A program made the position numbers and the translations under genes. Below the pieces are notes generated by a model. It did no database searches. It saw nothing but the letters and a program-made list of their open reading frames with translations, and had not been told where the DNA came from. A stretch of 64,000 nucleotides of DNA from Salvia splendens (taxonomy: Eukaryota; Streptophyta; Magnoliopsida; Lamiales; Lamiaceae): contig NC_056040.1 of NCBI RefSeq assembly GCF_004379255.2, positions 24,750,120-24,814,119 of the forward strand, written 5' to 3'. This document shows positions 33,307-44,494 of this stretch, in pieces (position 1 is the stretch's first letter; every line of letters starts with the position of its first letter).

Positions 33307-36300
33307 TCAGAATTTGATCTCAATAGCCCATCTGTACATTTCCTCTTCTGGCACGGGAATGGAGAGACTCGCCAGCCCCGTGGCAGATTCATAGTCGAAA
33401 TCAGTCTCAGTGCCGCCCACAGTGCACTTCAATGGCCACTGAGAAGAGTAGGCGCCAAAGCGGCCGCATCCCCTGACTTTGAGTGTGATGCTGCTGCTAT
33501 CAGAGATGTTGTCGCACTGCTCCACAGCGCCACCACTGTTGAACATGTCGAGTAGGCCGATTGGCGCGAAGGAAATGTCTCCTGTGATCTTCTGCTTTTT
33601 TTAGAAGAAAATAGGTTAGTTTAACTTTCTTTTGTAATGGTGGGTGGGAGCTAGCTTGCTAGCCATGTTATAGTTGATTTTCTTTAGGGAGAACTGACCT
33701 TGAGAGGGCAGATATGGTAGAGCTCATACTCGAGAACCTTGAGTGTGACCGGGAGGGAAGCGCCTTTAGGCAGGCGGACTAACTCGCCAGATCTGTGCGC
33801 GTAGGCAATGGCATCACCGTTCCAATCTGGTCCAGCAAGTTGGGCAATGCCATTAACGTCCGTAGCTTGAACGGAGCCAGTGAGCGTGCCGGGGGAGGCA
33901 TCATGGATGCGCGTCTTCTTCTCTATCTTGCACCAGCCTGCACCTTGGCAGTTGAAGACGCCAACTACACCTGAACACTTGTTTGCATTCCAGATTTTGA
34001 GCAAGCTGGCATGGTACTGGACATTAGTTCTCCCTGAAAACAGGGGACAGATAAAAAAAGAAATTTGGACAAGATCGTGGCTCGCAAACCTTGTTCCGTC
34101 TCTAGCTGGATCAACGAAGAGGCAGTCTATTGTAGGTCGTCCAGGAAGTTGTGCACGAAGAACTGATCCGTCAGGAAGAACCAACTTTTTCAACAGCTCG
34201 AAGTTGTGGTTACCGGGCTTGTCACTGTTTCAAAGAACAAGGATGAGATTTCACAACACCAAATATGAACTGAAGTCGAAAAAGATAGAGTGGAGGAATA
34301 GCAAAATTACCTCACATAAATTGAGCATCCTCCTATAGCTCTAGCTGCAGCATGATAGTCAGCAGCAGGGTGCAGACTCTGCAACAGCAGGCAAAAGTCA
34401 GCACTACTTTACCAAGTAATGTTGAAGAAGAAGGTGCAAGAGAAATACTCACGTGAAACATATCCCAATCAGGCTGCATAAATTCTCCTAAGAAAATGGT
34501 GTTATAAGCTACTGAAGAAATGTGGATGGTGTGGGAAGCAGGATCACGAGGGTAGTAATCGTCAGAAGCTCTGACCACAGCAGTCTGTCTGGCGCTGTAG
34601 ATTCCGTCAGTGTTGTGGCACATGCAAGAGATGCATCCGTTATCAGCAAAGTTGCGAGCAATGGAAGCTTCGAGGGCCTGATGGTAGCTACGAGTGAGAG
34701 AAACTCTGCCTCCATGGCCAGCTCCAAGAGTCTCGATGATGTTCTGCACATCAACTTTTACTCCATCTACTCCACAGGAAGCCAAATACGCATGAAGCTC
34801 GTTGTAGAAATTGAATACTTTCTTCGGAGGCACAAGGCCCAATCCATGCACAGCAAGACTATCCATGACAATGTCTGGTTGGTTCCCCGTTACACCGGGA
34901 GACTGCACAGGATATGCCAAAGCAGTGTCGTAGTGTTCCATCCCGGGACCTGCAGGCTGCACTCCACCCCAGTAACCCGCTAGAGCATGCCACACGTACA
35001 CGAATCTGTAGTAGAAATAACAGAAAATTTACATTTAGTCCACAGCTCATAGTTATAACGAAAACTTTCTAGTCCGCTAGGAAACCATAATTATCCATAA
35101 GTCATAACGACATAAAAACATAACAACATATGTGCAGTAGAAAGATCAAGTTGAAGAACTTACTTGACATTATGCTGTTCCTTGGCATCTTTCACAACAT
35201 GCTTCAGACCTGAGTCTTGTTCTTCGATCTTTCCATTTTTTTTAAACTTAGCATTCTCTTTAATTCCTGTTAGTCGGTTCGCAAACCTAAGAATGGAAGC
35301 AGTCACATATGCGGATTAGGTTAAAACTGAATCTTGTAGTCGAAAAAGTGATGATAATTGCTAACATGGTTTGTTAAGCCAGCTTGAATCTTATCAAATT
35401 CCATAACAAACATCTGGTTATATTAACTGACTTTTAAATTGCAAGCTCTATGATATACTGCATGAATCTTATCAAATTTTGATATTATGAACAACCATAA
35501 CACCCGACAGAGAACAGCCATGTGATTGTTGTGTGTAAACTAAATCTGAAATTTAACTGACATGATTGAGTTAGTAGGTGTCTTACTGGGCTCCTTCTTG
35601 TACAACGCAATTTGGATCATTCTTTGCCTCGTTGCCAATCTGCTGCCAACCATCATCAATGATTAGGAAGCGTGGTGGTGTACCTCCCTTAGACAAACTG
35701 CAAAATGAAATATGATTTCAGAAACCTATACAAATATCCCAACTTTTTATTTGTTACTTCTATTATTTAGGTCCAAGAAATTCAGCAACTGTACCTCTTG
35801 AGTCCTTCTTCAACACCCTCAGCAGTGACATCAGTATAAAATGCATCCCACGTGCACCATCCAAACCAGTCAAGGAAAGCAGGCAACTTCAAGGAGTCCA
35901 AAATGCATTTATGAAAAATATTAGCATAAAATTAGATATTATGTCTTTGGACTTGGTCCGTAAATGTTATATATACTGATCAGAACCTTTTCTTACCTTC
36001 TTCTTCTCTCGGTGATGAAATGTTTGCATATGTTTCTCAACAGCTCTGTTTTACAAAGGACAAAATTAATCTATCGGTGAATAACCATGCAAATACAACT
36101 TCATAAGAGAAACAACACCTTACTTGACAGCCTGATCGATGACTTCAAAAGGATTGAGCCCAGCGTGCATGTAAACTAGGTGAAGTCCTTGGTCTGTCTC
36201 AACTGCATTGTCTCCTGCAACAAACGACATAAAAAACATGGTCATTCCTATCCTTTCGAACTCTTTGTTTCATGGTTAATCACTTCAACCCAATGAAGCC

Positions 36301-37161
36301 TACTATTATATGCATTTGACTAAAGGGAAAACTGAGTTTTCCAACTTAGAGGTTTTTGCCTTGGATAACAATCTATGGCCATCCTACAGACCCTTAAATT
36401 TCCTTTTGTATGATGAAATTGTCAACAAGCTGAAACAAAATTGGCATAGCAGAATGTATGTGGTCAGCAGGACATACGCCATCAATATGCATATACTTAA
36501 CCCAGATGCTTTTGGGTGTCATAAACTACTCACCACTCTCGAGGCAGATCTCCAGCTCACTCTTGTCATTGCCTTGAAGTGCTGCACGGAATGGCCCTTC
36601 AAGGATAGGCAGAAGAACAGTATAGATAGTCGGGGCATCTTCACCTTCACTAGCGTCCTTGCTCTCGATGAGCATGAACTGAGTCTCCAGTGGAATATCT
36701 TTCCCACCCGTTCCCATTCTCTGGGTCATCCACCAGAGCTTGAAACGAAATAAGCACATGAAGCGCACATCCCTGTTACAGAGGAAAATTAGATGGCCAT
36801 CACAGTAATGAAGTTATTAATAAATCTCCACCGTAAAAATTTCCTAAGGGGTGTCGAAAAATAACTACTATTTTTTTTCTATAATTAACTGCCACTCTTC
36901 TTTTATTAAGTAACTCCATATTTTATCAGTTGGTAGAAACAATGATAATATGAGATAGTCTAGTGCTTACTCCAAGACACCAACTGGGAAGACATGGAGA
37001 CTTTTGCTATGGGAAGCTGTGGCACCAATGAAAGCACCGGCGACGAGTCCTAGACCAGATCCTGGGGTAACCACAATGTTTTCAGGAACCCCTGTGATTA
37101 TGGTTTTCCCATAAATCACAAGGTTCCCATCGTTGACAGAGATATTGGGTGTAACCGTCAT
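33307..37161 (-). CDS. SIP1-type raffinose synthase family protein / alkaline alpha-galactosidase
   Basis: Twelve coding exons encode about 747 residues: complement(join(33307..33591, 33699..34005, 34090..34224, 34311..34378, 34453..35005, 35164..35286, 35587..35697, 35795..35886, 35997..36045, 36124..36214, 36534..36772, 36971..37161)). Phases match throughout and the length equals the family norm. The start [20 protein letters not shown] is the conserved N-terminus of 'probable galactinol-sucrose galactosyltransferase' SIP1/SIP2 proteins. Family motifs: [51 protein letters not shown] with the presumed nucleophile Asp near residue 384, [10 protein letters not shown] with the presumed acid/base near 447, and MYRWAIEI at the end. 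This branch of GH36 mostly hydrolyses raffinose-type galactosides at alkaline pH; true raffinose synthases form a separate branch. The enzyme is probably cytosolic, since no signal peptide is seen. Confidence 0.94.
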
Positions 37162-37193
37162 CTTTGTGCGTTTAAGAAGTGCTTCAGAATTTA

Positions 37194-37950
37194 CTGCACA
37201 TAAAGAAAAAACAAGCACAACTCAAACATCATCAATCAGATCGCCCAAAAGAATATCTGAGACTCTGTAATACTATCAGAATTACGTACGTCACTGATAC
37301 CAAATATGTGCAACAAGTCAGAAAGAAGACTGAATTAAGAATGATACTTCAATTTTGAAAAAGAAATAGTACTAGCATCTTTGAACCAGCATACGACATA
37401 CGTATCTGTTAGTTAAATAATCTTGTGGTTTGCTTTCTCCTCCCTCCTTTTCTCTACTCTATCTCCCAATATACAAACTCAACAAAGTTTACATAAAGCA
37501 GCGAAAACTAAATGTTATGGCTGATCAACAAAAATATCTGTTGCTGGAAGTTCCTATGCAAATAGAAGGGAAACACAACAAAAAGCAAGAGTCTGAAACA
37601 GCACTCTTAATTAACAGTACATTATAAATCACCTCCAAATAAATCCGATGACAATTACAGTATGAAATCACCTCCAAATAAATTCAAATTCTCGCGTCCA
37701 TATAAACGTACAGCGCAACTCAGGCGTACTACCGTACTGATCCGCAAATACGATCGGGGAATCATAATTCATAGATCGAATGGAAGGTAACACAGAATTA
37801 TTAGCACTAAAATTCCGTGAAAAAAAGGTCTAAGATAATCAACAGAAGTAGCTGAAATTCAAAATTGTACCAAAAATCCGAGCAAATTCAAAATAGACAT
37901 ATAAAGTACAAGCAAAACAAAAAGGAAGTTCCAGCAAACACCAAACGTAC
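37194..37950 (-). other. 5' UTR intron of the SIP1-type gene
   Basis: A donor GTACGT at 37950 and acceptor TTATGTGCAG at 37194 join a leader exon (about 37951-38165) to the coding exon 32 bases before the ATG. Leader introns of this size are common in plant genes and often raise expression. Inferred from splice consensus only. Confidence 0.6.
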
Positions 37951-38195
37951 CTTTCCAGTATCCTTTAATCCGGCTCCAACCAGATCAAATTCTCTCCGTG
38001 GAAGATGCGTTTCCACTTACTCCAGAGAGAGAAGTAGATTCGAAAAAAGGAAGCACAATTGACAGCTCAGCAGAAGCGCATTCCAGTAAGGAATGCAGCC
38101 TTCACGCTAGAGATGAAGGAGGTAAAGTGAAATGCACCACGCGCACGCAAATGCTTAAACAATGGGGTGTGAGTTTGAAGGAGGAGCTACCTCGG

Positions 38196-38205
38196 CTTTA
38201 TATAG
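38196..38205 (-). promoter_or_regulatory. TATA box of the SIP1-type gene
   Basis: The minus strand reads CTATATAAAG, a strong plant TATA box. It lies about 30 bases upstream of a likely start near 38165 and in line with the leader exon of the galactosidase-like gene. Confidence 0.7.
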
Positions 38206-38259
38206 GACTAGTTGAACCCACTCGTGATGCGCGAATAGCGGTCTTTAGTAAATATCGAT

Positions 38260-38883
38260 TTTAGTAAGTGCAAGTAAGTGCACTCTTCATATTTCTATAG
38301 TAGATAAATTAAGATAGATATACTACCTTTGTCTCGTGCTGCTGGTACTCTTATACTTCAATTTATCTCACTCAGCTACCTTGACATAGAAGAAGTAATA
38401 TAATAGATTAAAAAATGTAAAGATATGAAAATAAAATAAAACTAAGAACGCAATAAAAGTAAACAATGTGTTGGTTTTCAACAATAGTAACAATAAACAA
38501 CAATAAAAGGAATACAATTCAAATATAAACAAATGAAAATATCCTTTGTATACTTATTACTTATATGATAATAATAATAATTATTATTATTATAATAATA
38601 ATAATAATAATAATAATATCACAATAAAATAAATAAGACAACGCAAAATTACTATTTAATGCTAACCTACAATGTAAACCAATTAATTTCTTCATCTACA
38701 CAAAACTGACGCCCTTCTCACTCTTCTCTCTAAACAAAAGTCCAATTTCAAATTTCTCTATATGAACAATGAGTGGATCAAAACGAAAATGTGTCCATCT
38801 ATGATGAAATTACATAATTCTGCCTACCATTTCCCCAAGATGAACAATCGAAACTGGTATGTATCTGCGAACCTAATTCGTAC
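38260..38883. other. AT-rich spacer with (AAT)n microsatellite
   Basis: Upstream flank of the SIP1-type gene. A trinucleotide (AAT)n/(ATT)n run with an internal strand switch occupies about 38568-38617. Nothing else is seen. Confidence 0.6.
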
Positions 38884-38886
38884 TTA

Positions 38887-40942
38887 GGCCATCCACAACG
38901 CTGTTCCTATACCGTTCCTTAAACCACTATTTGAGGGCCCCACTGTACTTTTTTACTCCATTCCTTAACTAAGGAACGGAACCTGCAACCCTCCGTTCCT
39001 TAACCGTTCCTTAAATTACTATTCATTCAATTTCATTTTTTTTTATTTCCAACCCAATTTAATTTAAACAAACACACTTTAAAAAACAAACACACTTTAT
39101 TAAAAAACACACAACATTAAAAAAAATTACAACTTAAACGTAAAAAATAAAAAGCACACAATTAAAATCCTAAAAAAATAAAAGTACACAATTTTAATAA
39201 TTTCATCCGCCAAAATTTGCCCAAATGTGCTCAATTAGATCATGTTGGAGTTGGGTGTGGGCACTAGAGTCGCGTGTCCTTGCACGAATAGATAACCGTT
39301 CTTGTATAGACGGATGCGCTCCACTTCGAGGCGGACTACTTGCGGTTGAGCTTCCGGGGGATTCGTCGTCGAACCAATTTCCCGCCTCGGGTCCTTCGTC
39401 TTGGACAATCATGTTGTGCAAGATTATGCACGTATACATGATGTCGACCATGTTTTCCATGAACCACGTACGAGCCGGGGCTTTCATGATGTTGAAGCGC
39501 GCTTGGAGAACCCCGAACGCCCTCTCCACATCCTTGCGAGCAGCCTCCTGCTTCTGCACAAAAAGAGTCTGCTTTGGGTTCGCAGACCCACTGCACGTCT
39601 TCACGAAGGTAGGCCACTTCGGGTAGATGCCATCGGTGAGATAGTACCCCATTTTATAAAGCCGGTTGTTGGCGACGAAGTTGATGGCCGGCGCTTTACC
39701 ATCCAAAACTTCGGTCAAGAGGTCGGACTGGTGGAGCACGTTTACGTCGTTGTTCGACCCGGGGACCCCGAAGTACGCGTGCCAGATCCAAAGGCGGTAG
39801 TCGGCAACGGCCTCAAGTATAACGGTTGGGTGGGTGCCTTTGTGGCCGCTCGTGTAGGACCCCTTTCACGCCACCGGGCAATTCTTCCATTGCCAGTGCA
39901 TGCAATCGACGCTGCCGAGCATCCCGGGGAATCCGTGCACTGTTTCGTGAAGGTTGAGCAGGAACTGACAATCGGTCGTGCTTGGCCTTCGGAGAAATTC
40001 GTCGGTGAAGGCTGCCCGGACGCCTTGGCAGAATTTGAGCAAGCACATTCGCCCAGTGCTGTCTCCGATGTGGAGGTATTCGTCGAACATGTCGGCCGTT
40101 TGTCCAGTCGCAAGCTGGCGGATTGCTGCAGTACATTTCTGCAGCGTCGTGTGGCTGGGACGGCCGACCGCATCGAACCCTTCCTGGAAGAACTCTTCCC
40201 GGGCTGCCAAAGTATTCGCGATGTGGAGAAATAACGGTTTCCCCATGCGGAAACGGCGACAGAAGTACGTATCTCCCCAAACCGGGTTATCGCAGAAGTA
40301 GTCGCGTACTAACCTTGCGGCGGCTTCCTCCCGGTTACGATGGATGTACGTACGGGAGCGTCGTTGGGGCGGCGCGGCTTCTTCCGCCTCCCGTCGTCGA
40401 TCTTCTTCAAGTGATTGTTCCAATATTTGACGCATTTGTTCATAAGGATCCATTAGTTTGATTAAATTTGGGAGAAGGAAAATATAGTTGATTTGAGATG
40501 AAAATTGGGGTGGAAATAGAGAGGAATAGATGTGTGTTTGTGATTGAAATGAGTATGAAATAGGAGTATTTATAGAGTAAATAAATAAAATAAAAATTTA
40601 AAAAAAATAAAAAACGGATATAAAAAAAAACGGTCTCATTACCGTTGCAAAAAAAAAAATTTATTAAATTCGAATTTAAAAAAAAATGAATTATTGCGTC
40701 ACCGGATGAAGCCCACTCGCGGGGCAGCGAGTGGGCTTCACGCGTCGAATGGGAGGCCGCCACGTCGCCTCGGCGCGTGGCGGAACGTTCCGTTCCGCGT
40801 TCCTCCGGAACGGAACGCGGCACGGCATAGGAATGGCGACGGCACGGAACGGCGACGGAACGCACCCCGCAACGCGTGCCGCCGCGGAATCGTTCCGCCG
40901 GAACGGCATAGGAACCGCAACGGCACAGCGTTGCGGGTGCCC
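38887..40942 (-). mobile_element. PIF/Harbinger element, 2.06 kb, transposase only
   Basis: Left end GGCCATCCACAACGCTGT, right end (complement) GGGCACCCGCAACGCTGT. TTA occurs on both sides (38884-38886, 40943-40945), the 3-bp target duplication of Harbinger elements. The only coding region is the transposase on the minus strand; no Myb/SANT partner ORF fits in the remaining space. The right subterminal region is GC-rich with repeated GGAACGGC-like motifs and contains a 13-bp perfect hairpin at about 40707-40739. Confidence 0.93.
39203..40453 (-). pseudogene. Harbinger (PIF) DDE transposase with one nonsense codon
   Basis: A single frame of 417 codons, intact except for one TGA at 39866-39868, where the family has Trp (CPVAWKG). 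The N-terminal half reads MDPYEQMRQILEQSLEEDRR, then YFCDNPVWGDTYFCRRFRMG and LGSVDCMHWQWKNCPVA. The second half continues KGSYTSGHKGTHPTVILEAV, FGVPGSNNDVNVL, ARKDVERAFGVLQARF and MYTCIILHNMIV. The DDE triad is Asp in VDCMH, Asp in SNNDV and Glu in VERAF. Such proteins cut at TIRs together with a separate Myb/SANT-like protein. The element is young: a single G-to-A change would account for the defect. The frames on the opposite strand in this region are shadows. Confidence 0.93.
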
Positions 40943-42439
40943 TTATTACCTCATCAACTATAGTTGATTCGACACATATCTTATAATTATTCAGTTCTAA
41001 TAAACACATTTTGGTGTTAATTGACAAAACAGATCTTACCAATATCCTTTCGAGTATATTTTGGAGATAAAATGCGAATAATTTTCAACCTTAAAGATAT
41101 ATCATGCAAAATCTAGAAAACTAAAGTCATACTATATAGCAATTTCAACAGCACGAATGTGCTTGGATGAAGGTTGGAGAAAATTTCATGAAAAGCGAGT
41201 AAAGTAGGTGATAGAATAAAGTATGTAATAGTGATGGATGTTTTGTTTCTTTGTAAAAAAATGAAATGATTCACGTTGGGACATAATATGACTCAACTTA
41301 GTTGGACAGAGGGAGTAGTGTGCTGTTTTAAAAAAAATATTGTGAAAAATAATTATGTGAAAATTATGAGGGTGAAATTTATTGAACAATCTCCTCAGTA
41401 CACAATTTTCCATAACACTTAAAATTATATATAATGGCGGATCCAGAAACTAAATATCGTGGGGTCGAACGAAATAATAATAGTACTATTTAAAATAATT
41501 ATTTAAATTATTATTTTATAAATATATATTTTAATTTATATAATTATTCTGAGTATCGATAGTCTGCAAACAACATGTATATAATTATTTTGGGATATTG
41601 GCGCCTAATATTATAAAACTTTATTTTTCCCACGAACTTTGAACTTGACATATTATAATATCACGAACTTAAATAGTTGTTGAATTTTTATCACCGACAA
41701 CAAAATCTAATTACTCCTACATTAAAATGAGATGGATAACCAATTTGGTTTCTAGGGATTTTGTAATCACGCCACTATCATTTTTAAGCGGTAACCATAT
41801 CTTATGTGATGTAATAACAAATGAAATGTAGCCGGATTTTGTCATTAGTGGGAAAAATTCAACAACTATTTAAATTAATGATATTATATCTCAAGTTTAA
41901 TATTTGTAGGAAAAAAACATATTTTTGAGAAGTTTCTTAATATTAGGTACCAATATCCCAATTTTTTTGTAGCATCCTAAGTTTTACAAATGTAAAAATA
42001 ATTTGAATGTGAATATTAATGTTGAAAATTTAAATTATAAAATCAAAATTAGAAGAGATTTAAGAAGTATTTATTTTATATTTATTGAAGTATGTGTTTA
42101 TGTTAAATAAATTGATTTATTGATATGTGAAAGATATATTTAACCTTAAATGAAATTATTAGATTAGACATATTTTCTAAAGAACTAATAAATAAAGAAA
42201 GAAAAATTCAAAGCCTATTTTACAATCAAACACACATAATTCAAGATATTTAATCTAGTAATAGGAGTATTAATTTTAATCAAACACTACAGACAATTCT
42301 ATATGCCAGTATTCAATTGCTTGCTAGGTAAATATAGGGAATAGAAATCAATAATGACGAGAAAAGACTTTTTGTATTCACCATCTTCAACCTCTCTCCT
42401 CAACCACTGCGCAAAACCCATTATCGTTTCACTTTCTCA
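40943..42439. other. AT-rich spacer with a MITE remnant
   Basis: No gene is seen. A remnant of the ACTCAACTTAGTTGGACAGAGGGAG MITE type lies near 41270-41316. Another repeat starts TGGCGGATCCAGAAAC near 41435. An inverted-repeat element at 41591-41960 is listed separately. Confidence 0.5.
41591..41960. mobile_element. Inverted-repeat MITE, superfamily uncertain
   Basis: Left end TGGGATATTGGCGCCTAATA faces right end TATTAGGTACCAATATCCCA. Inner sequence also pairs (ACTTAAATAGTTGTTGAAT with ATTCAACAACTATTTAAAT). About 370 bp. No clear target duplication, so it could be Mutator-like, but that is not shown. Confidence 0.65.
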
Positions 42440-44184
42440 GGCCATCCACGGTGGGGCGGACGATAGCGCGCCAAATGCATCGGGCTCCGCGGACGACGGA
42501 CGATGCGTCGTCCGCGCCCTACGCTTAGAGCATCCACAGTGGGGCGCCCTAAGGGTCGCCCTAAAGCCCGCCCTATGCACCGCCACGTCAGCATTTTATC
42601 CTCCTCCCATTCCACCTGTAGTGGGGCGCCCTAAGGCGCGCCCTAAGCATTTTACTATTGTTTTGTTAATTAATTTAAATGTTTTCAAATATATAAATCC
42701 AAACTTAGAAAAAACACAACGATTAACTAAGAACGGAAAAAAATTCATTGATTAGAAAAAAAAGTTACATAGGTTAGAAATAAAAAAAATTGACTATCCT
42801 ACAAAAGCCACAACTTCCGGCTCAACTCATCGATCAACCTCTGGAGGAATTCGGCTCTGGCCAGATCCGTACACTTTATAAGGGCGTTGTGCGTATCCAA
42901 CAACGTCTGTGCCATCGAGGCCGTTGCCAAATCCGCGTAGGCAAGTGTCGCCGGGGTCGGGGTTGGGATCGGGATCGGCGATGGGGGGGCCGCGGTCGAG
43001 GAGGATGTCGCCTTCGCCTTCCCCTTGTTCTTCCCAGCCTTGACGCCTATGGGACGCCGCCGGGAGGACATCGGTGTGCCGGAAGTCTCTTCCTCCGTGC
43101 ACGTCTGGTTGAGGTCCACTGGACGAGTTCCGCTTTCGCTGGTCGTGTAACCACAACTGTCGGTGGTCTTCGTCCTCTTCGCCGCACCGGTGTGCAGAAT
43201 CCCGCCTTGGAACTTCTGCTTGTCCCTCAAGAGCGCCCAGATGTTGAAATGCTTGAAGTCGTCGTACATGGACTGGTACGACAACAGCCCTCTATCGCGC
43301 ACGTCGCTCAAGCTCTCGCCGCTTCCCTGATCCCTCGAGCACTTCTCATACTCCGCCGCGAACAGGTTGACTTGCTTCTTCACCTGATCCCAGTGCTTGC
43401 GGAGCTGCTCCTGTTGGCGCTTGTACGCGCTCGGCGGCTTCGCCTCATTGTAGCACTCGGCGATGCGCTCCCAGTACGCGAGCTGCTTTTGGTTGTTCGT
43501 GAATATCGGGTCCTCCGATATATCTACCCAACACCTCGCCAAGACGATGGTTTCATTCGGCTGGTAGTTCGTACGGCCGGGGGCGTACTCTTCACAAGTT
43601 GTCGGAGGTGGCAACTTGTGCGCCCGGTGCTTGGTCCGCTTCTTTCTGGCGGGAGCAGGGGCGGCGGAGGCGGCGGAGGTGCAATGGGAAGCAGCGGCAG
43701 GGCGAGTTGGAGACGGCTCTGCCTCCTCACGTTGCATTATGGCTAAGCATTCTGCCATTGCGTCGTGCACGGCTCCATTTAAGGCTCGAGTCAAGGTCGG
43801 ACTACTGTCCTGCGAGGAACTCCGGTCGTCGTCGTGGTTCATTTTGGCTTGTGAGATTTGGAGAGATGAGTGAGAGATGAGAGAACTGATGCGAGAAATG
43901 TTCGTATGAAAAATGGAATGACAATCGAGGTTTAAATAGACAAATTTCGAATTTATAAAATTAAAAAAGAAAAACAAAAACGTGTTGCATTGTTCGCGCC
44001 ATCGTCCGCGTCTCCCACAGTGGGCGGACGATGACGCTGACGATGCCCTATCGTCCGCGCTTCGTCCGCGGACTAAGCGTCGGGCGCGGACGACGCATCG
44101 TCCATCGTCCGCGGAGCCACAATGGCGGACGATGGCGCGCCCGACGCATCGGGCTCGCTATCGTCTGCCTCATTCTTGATGCTC
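42440..44184 (-). mobile_element. Composite PIF/Harbinger region carrying only the Myb/SANT partner ORF
   Basis: The left end GGCCATCCACGGTGGGGCGG and the right end (complement GAGCATCAAGAATGAGGCAG) share a long GC-rich subterminal region with GACGATAGCG and ATGCATCGGGC blocks. TTA follows the right end; the left flank is TCA. A further Harbinger end, TTA-GAGCATCCACAGTGGGGCG, lies inside at 42525-42544, so at least two elements are nested. I could not resolve the inner right end. There is no transposase, only the DNA-binding partner protein. Confidence 0.75.
42799..43842 (-). CDS. Harbinger Myb/SANT-like protein (element ORF1)
   Basis: An open frame of 347 residues from ATG 43842 (MNHDDDRSSSQDSSPTLTRA). 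The upstream in-frame extension is AT-rich leader. The core, NYQPNETIVLARCWVDISED to QLAYWERIAECYNEAKPPSA and LRKHWDQVKKQVNLFAAEYE, is the trihelix/Myb-SANT-like fold. It is found in plant Harbinger ORF1 proteins, which databases often label 'NAM-associated' or 'glutathione S-transferase T3-like'. The second half is Ser/Pro/Lys-rich (KNKGKAKATSSSTAAPPSPI) and ends in a helical segment, ALIKCTDLARAEFLQRLIDE. The family role is to bind TIR DNA and bring in the transposase. It is intact, whereas the nearby transposase has a stop. Confidence 0.85.
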   Translation of the reverse strand: MNHDDDRSSSQDSSPTLTRALNGAVHDAMAECLAIMQREEAEPSPTRPAAASHCTSAASAAPAPARKKRTKHRAHKLPPPTTCEEYAPGRTNYQPNETIVLARCWVDISEDPIFTNNQKQLAYWERIAECYNEAKPPSAYKRQQEQLRKHWDQVKKQVNLFAAEYEKCSRDQGSGESLSDVRDRGLLSYQSMYDDFKHFNIWALLRDKQKFQGGILHTGAAKRTKTTDSCGYTTSESGTRPVDLNQTCTEEETSGTPMSSRRRPIGVKAGKNKGKAKATSSSTAAPPSPIPIPTPTPATLAYADLATASMAQTLLDTHNALIKCTDLARAEFLQRLIDELSRKLWLL

Positions 44185-44494
44185 TTAGTTCATTCAGCCC
44201 ACCCTCAGTTACAAAATTCGTCACAAATTTTTTACTTTGATATTTTAAATTTTGGTTAGAATACAAAATGATAAAAAATGAGGGTATTTAAACAGAATAA
44301 AAAAATTAAGATAAATAAATACAAAATTAGGCCCGACAGAAACAGCTGCATGCGCAGGCGCAACCCGGCGCACCCTTTTACTATGAGTTGCAATAGTACC
44401 AGAAATATCGCCGCATGCAGCCAACAGGATTTCCGACGCTATTGCAGATGCTCTAATGCACTTTTTACTAATTTATACTTTTACTATGGATAGA

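Noticed and set aside
39401..40234. 277-codon + strand open frame
   Set aside because: Antisense to the Harbinger transposase; no family resemblance.
42790..43746. 318-codon Arg/Leu-rich + strand open frame
   Set aside because: Antisense to the Myb/SANT-like ORF1; composition artefact of GC-rich codons.
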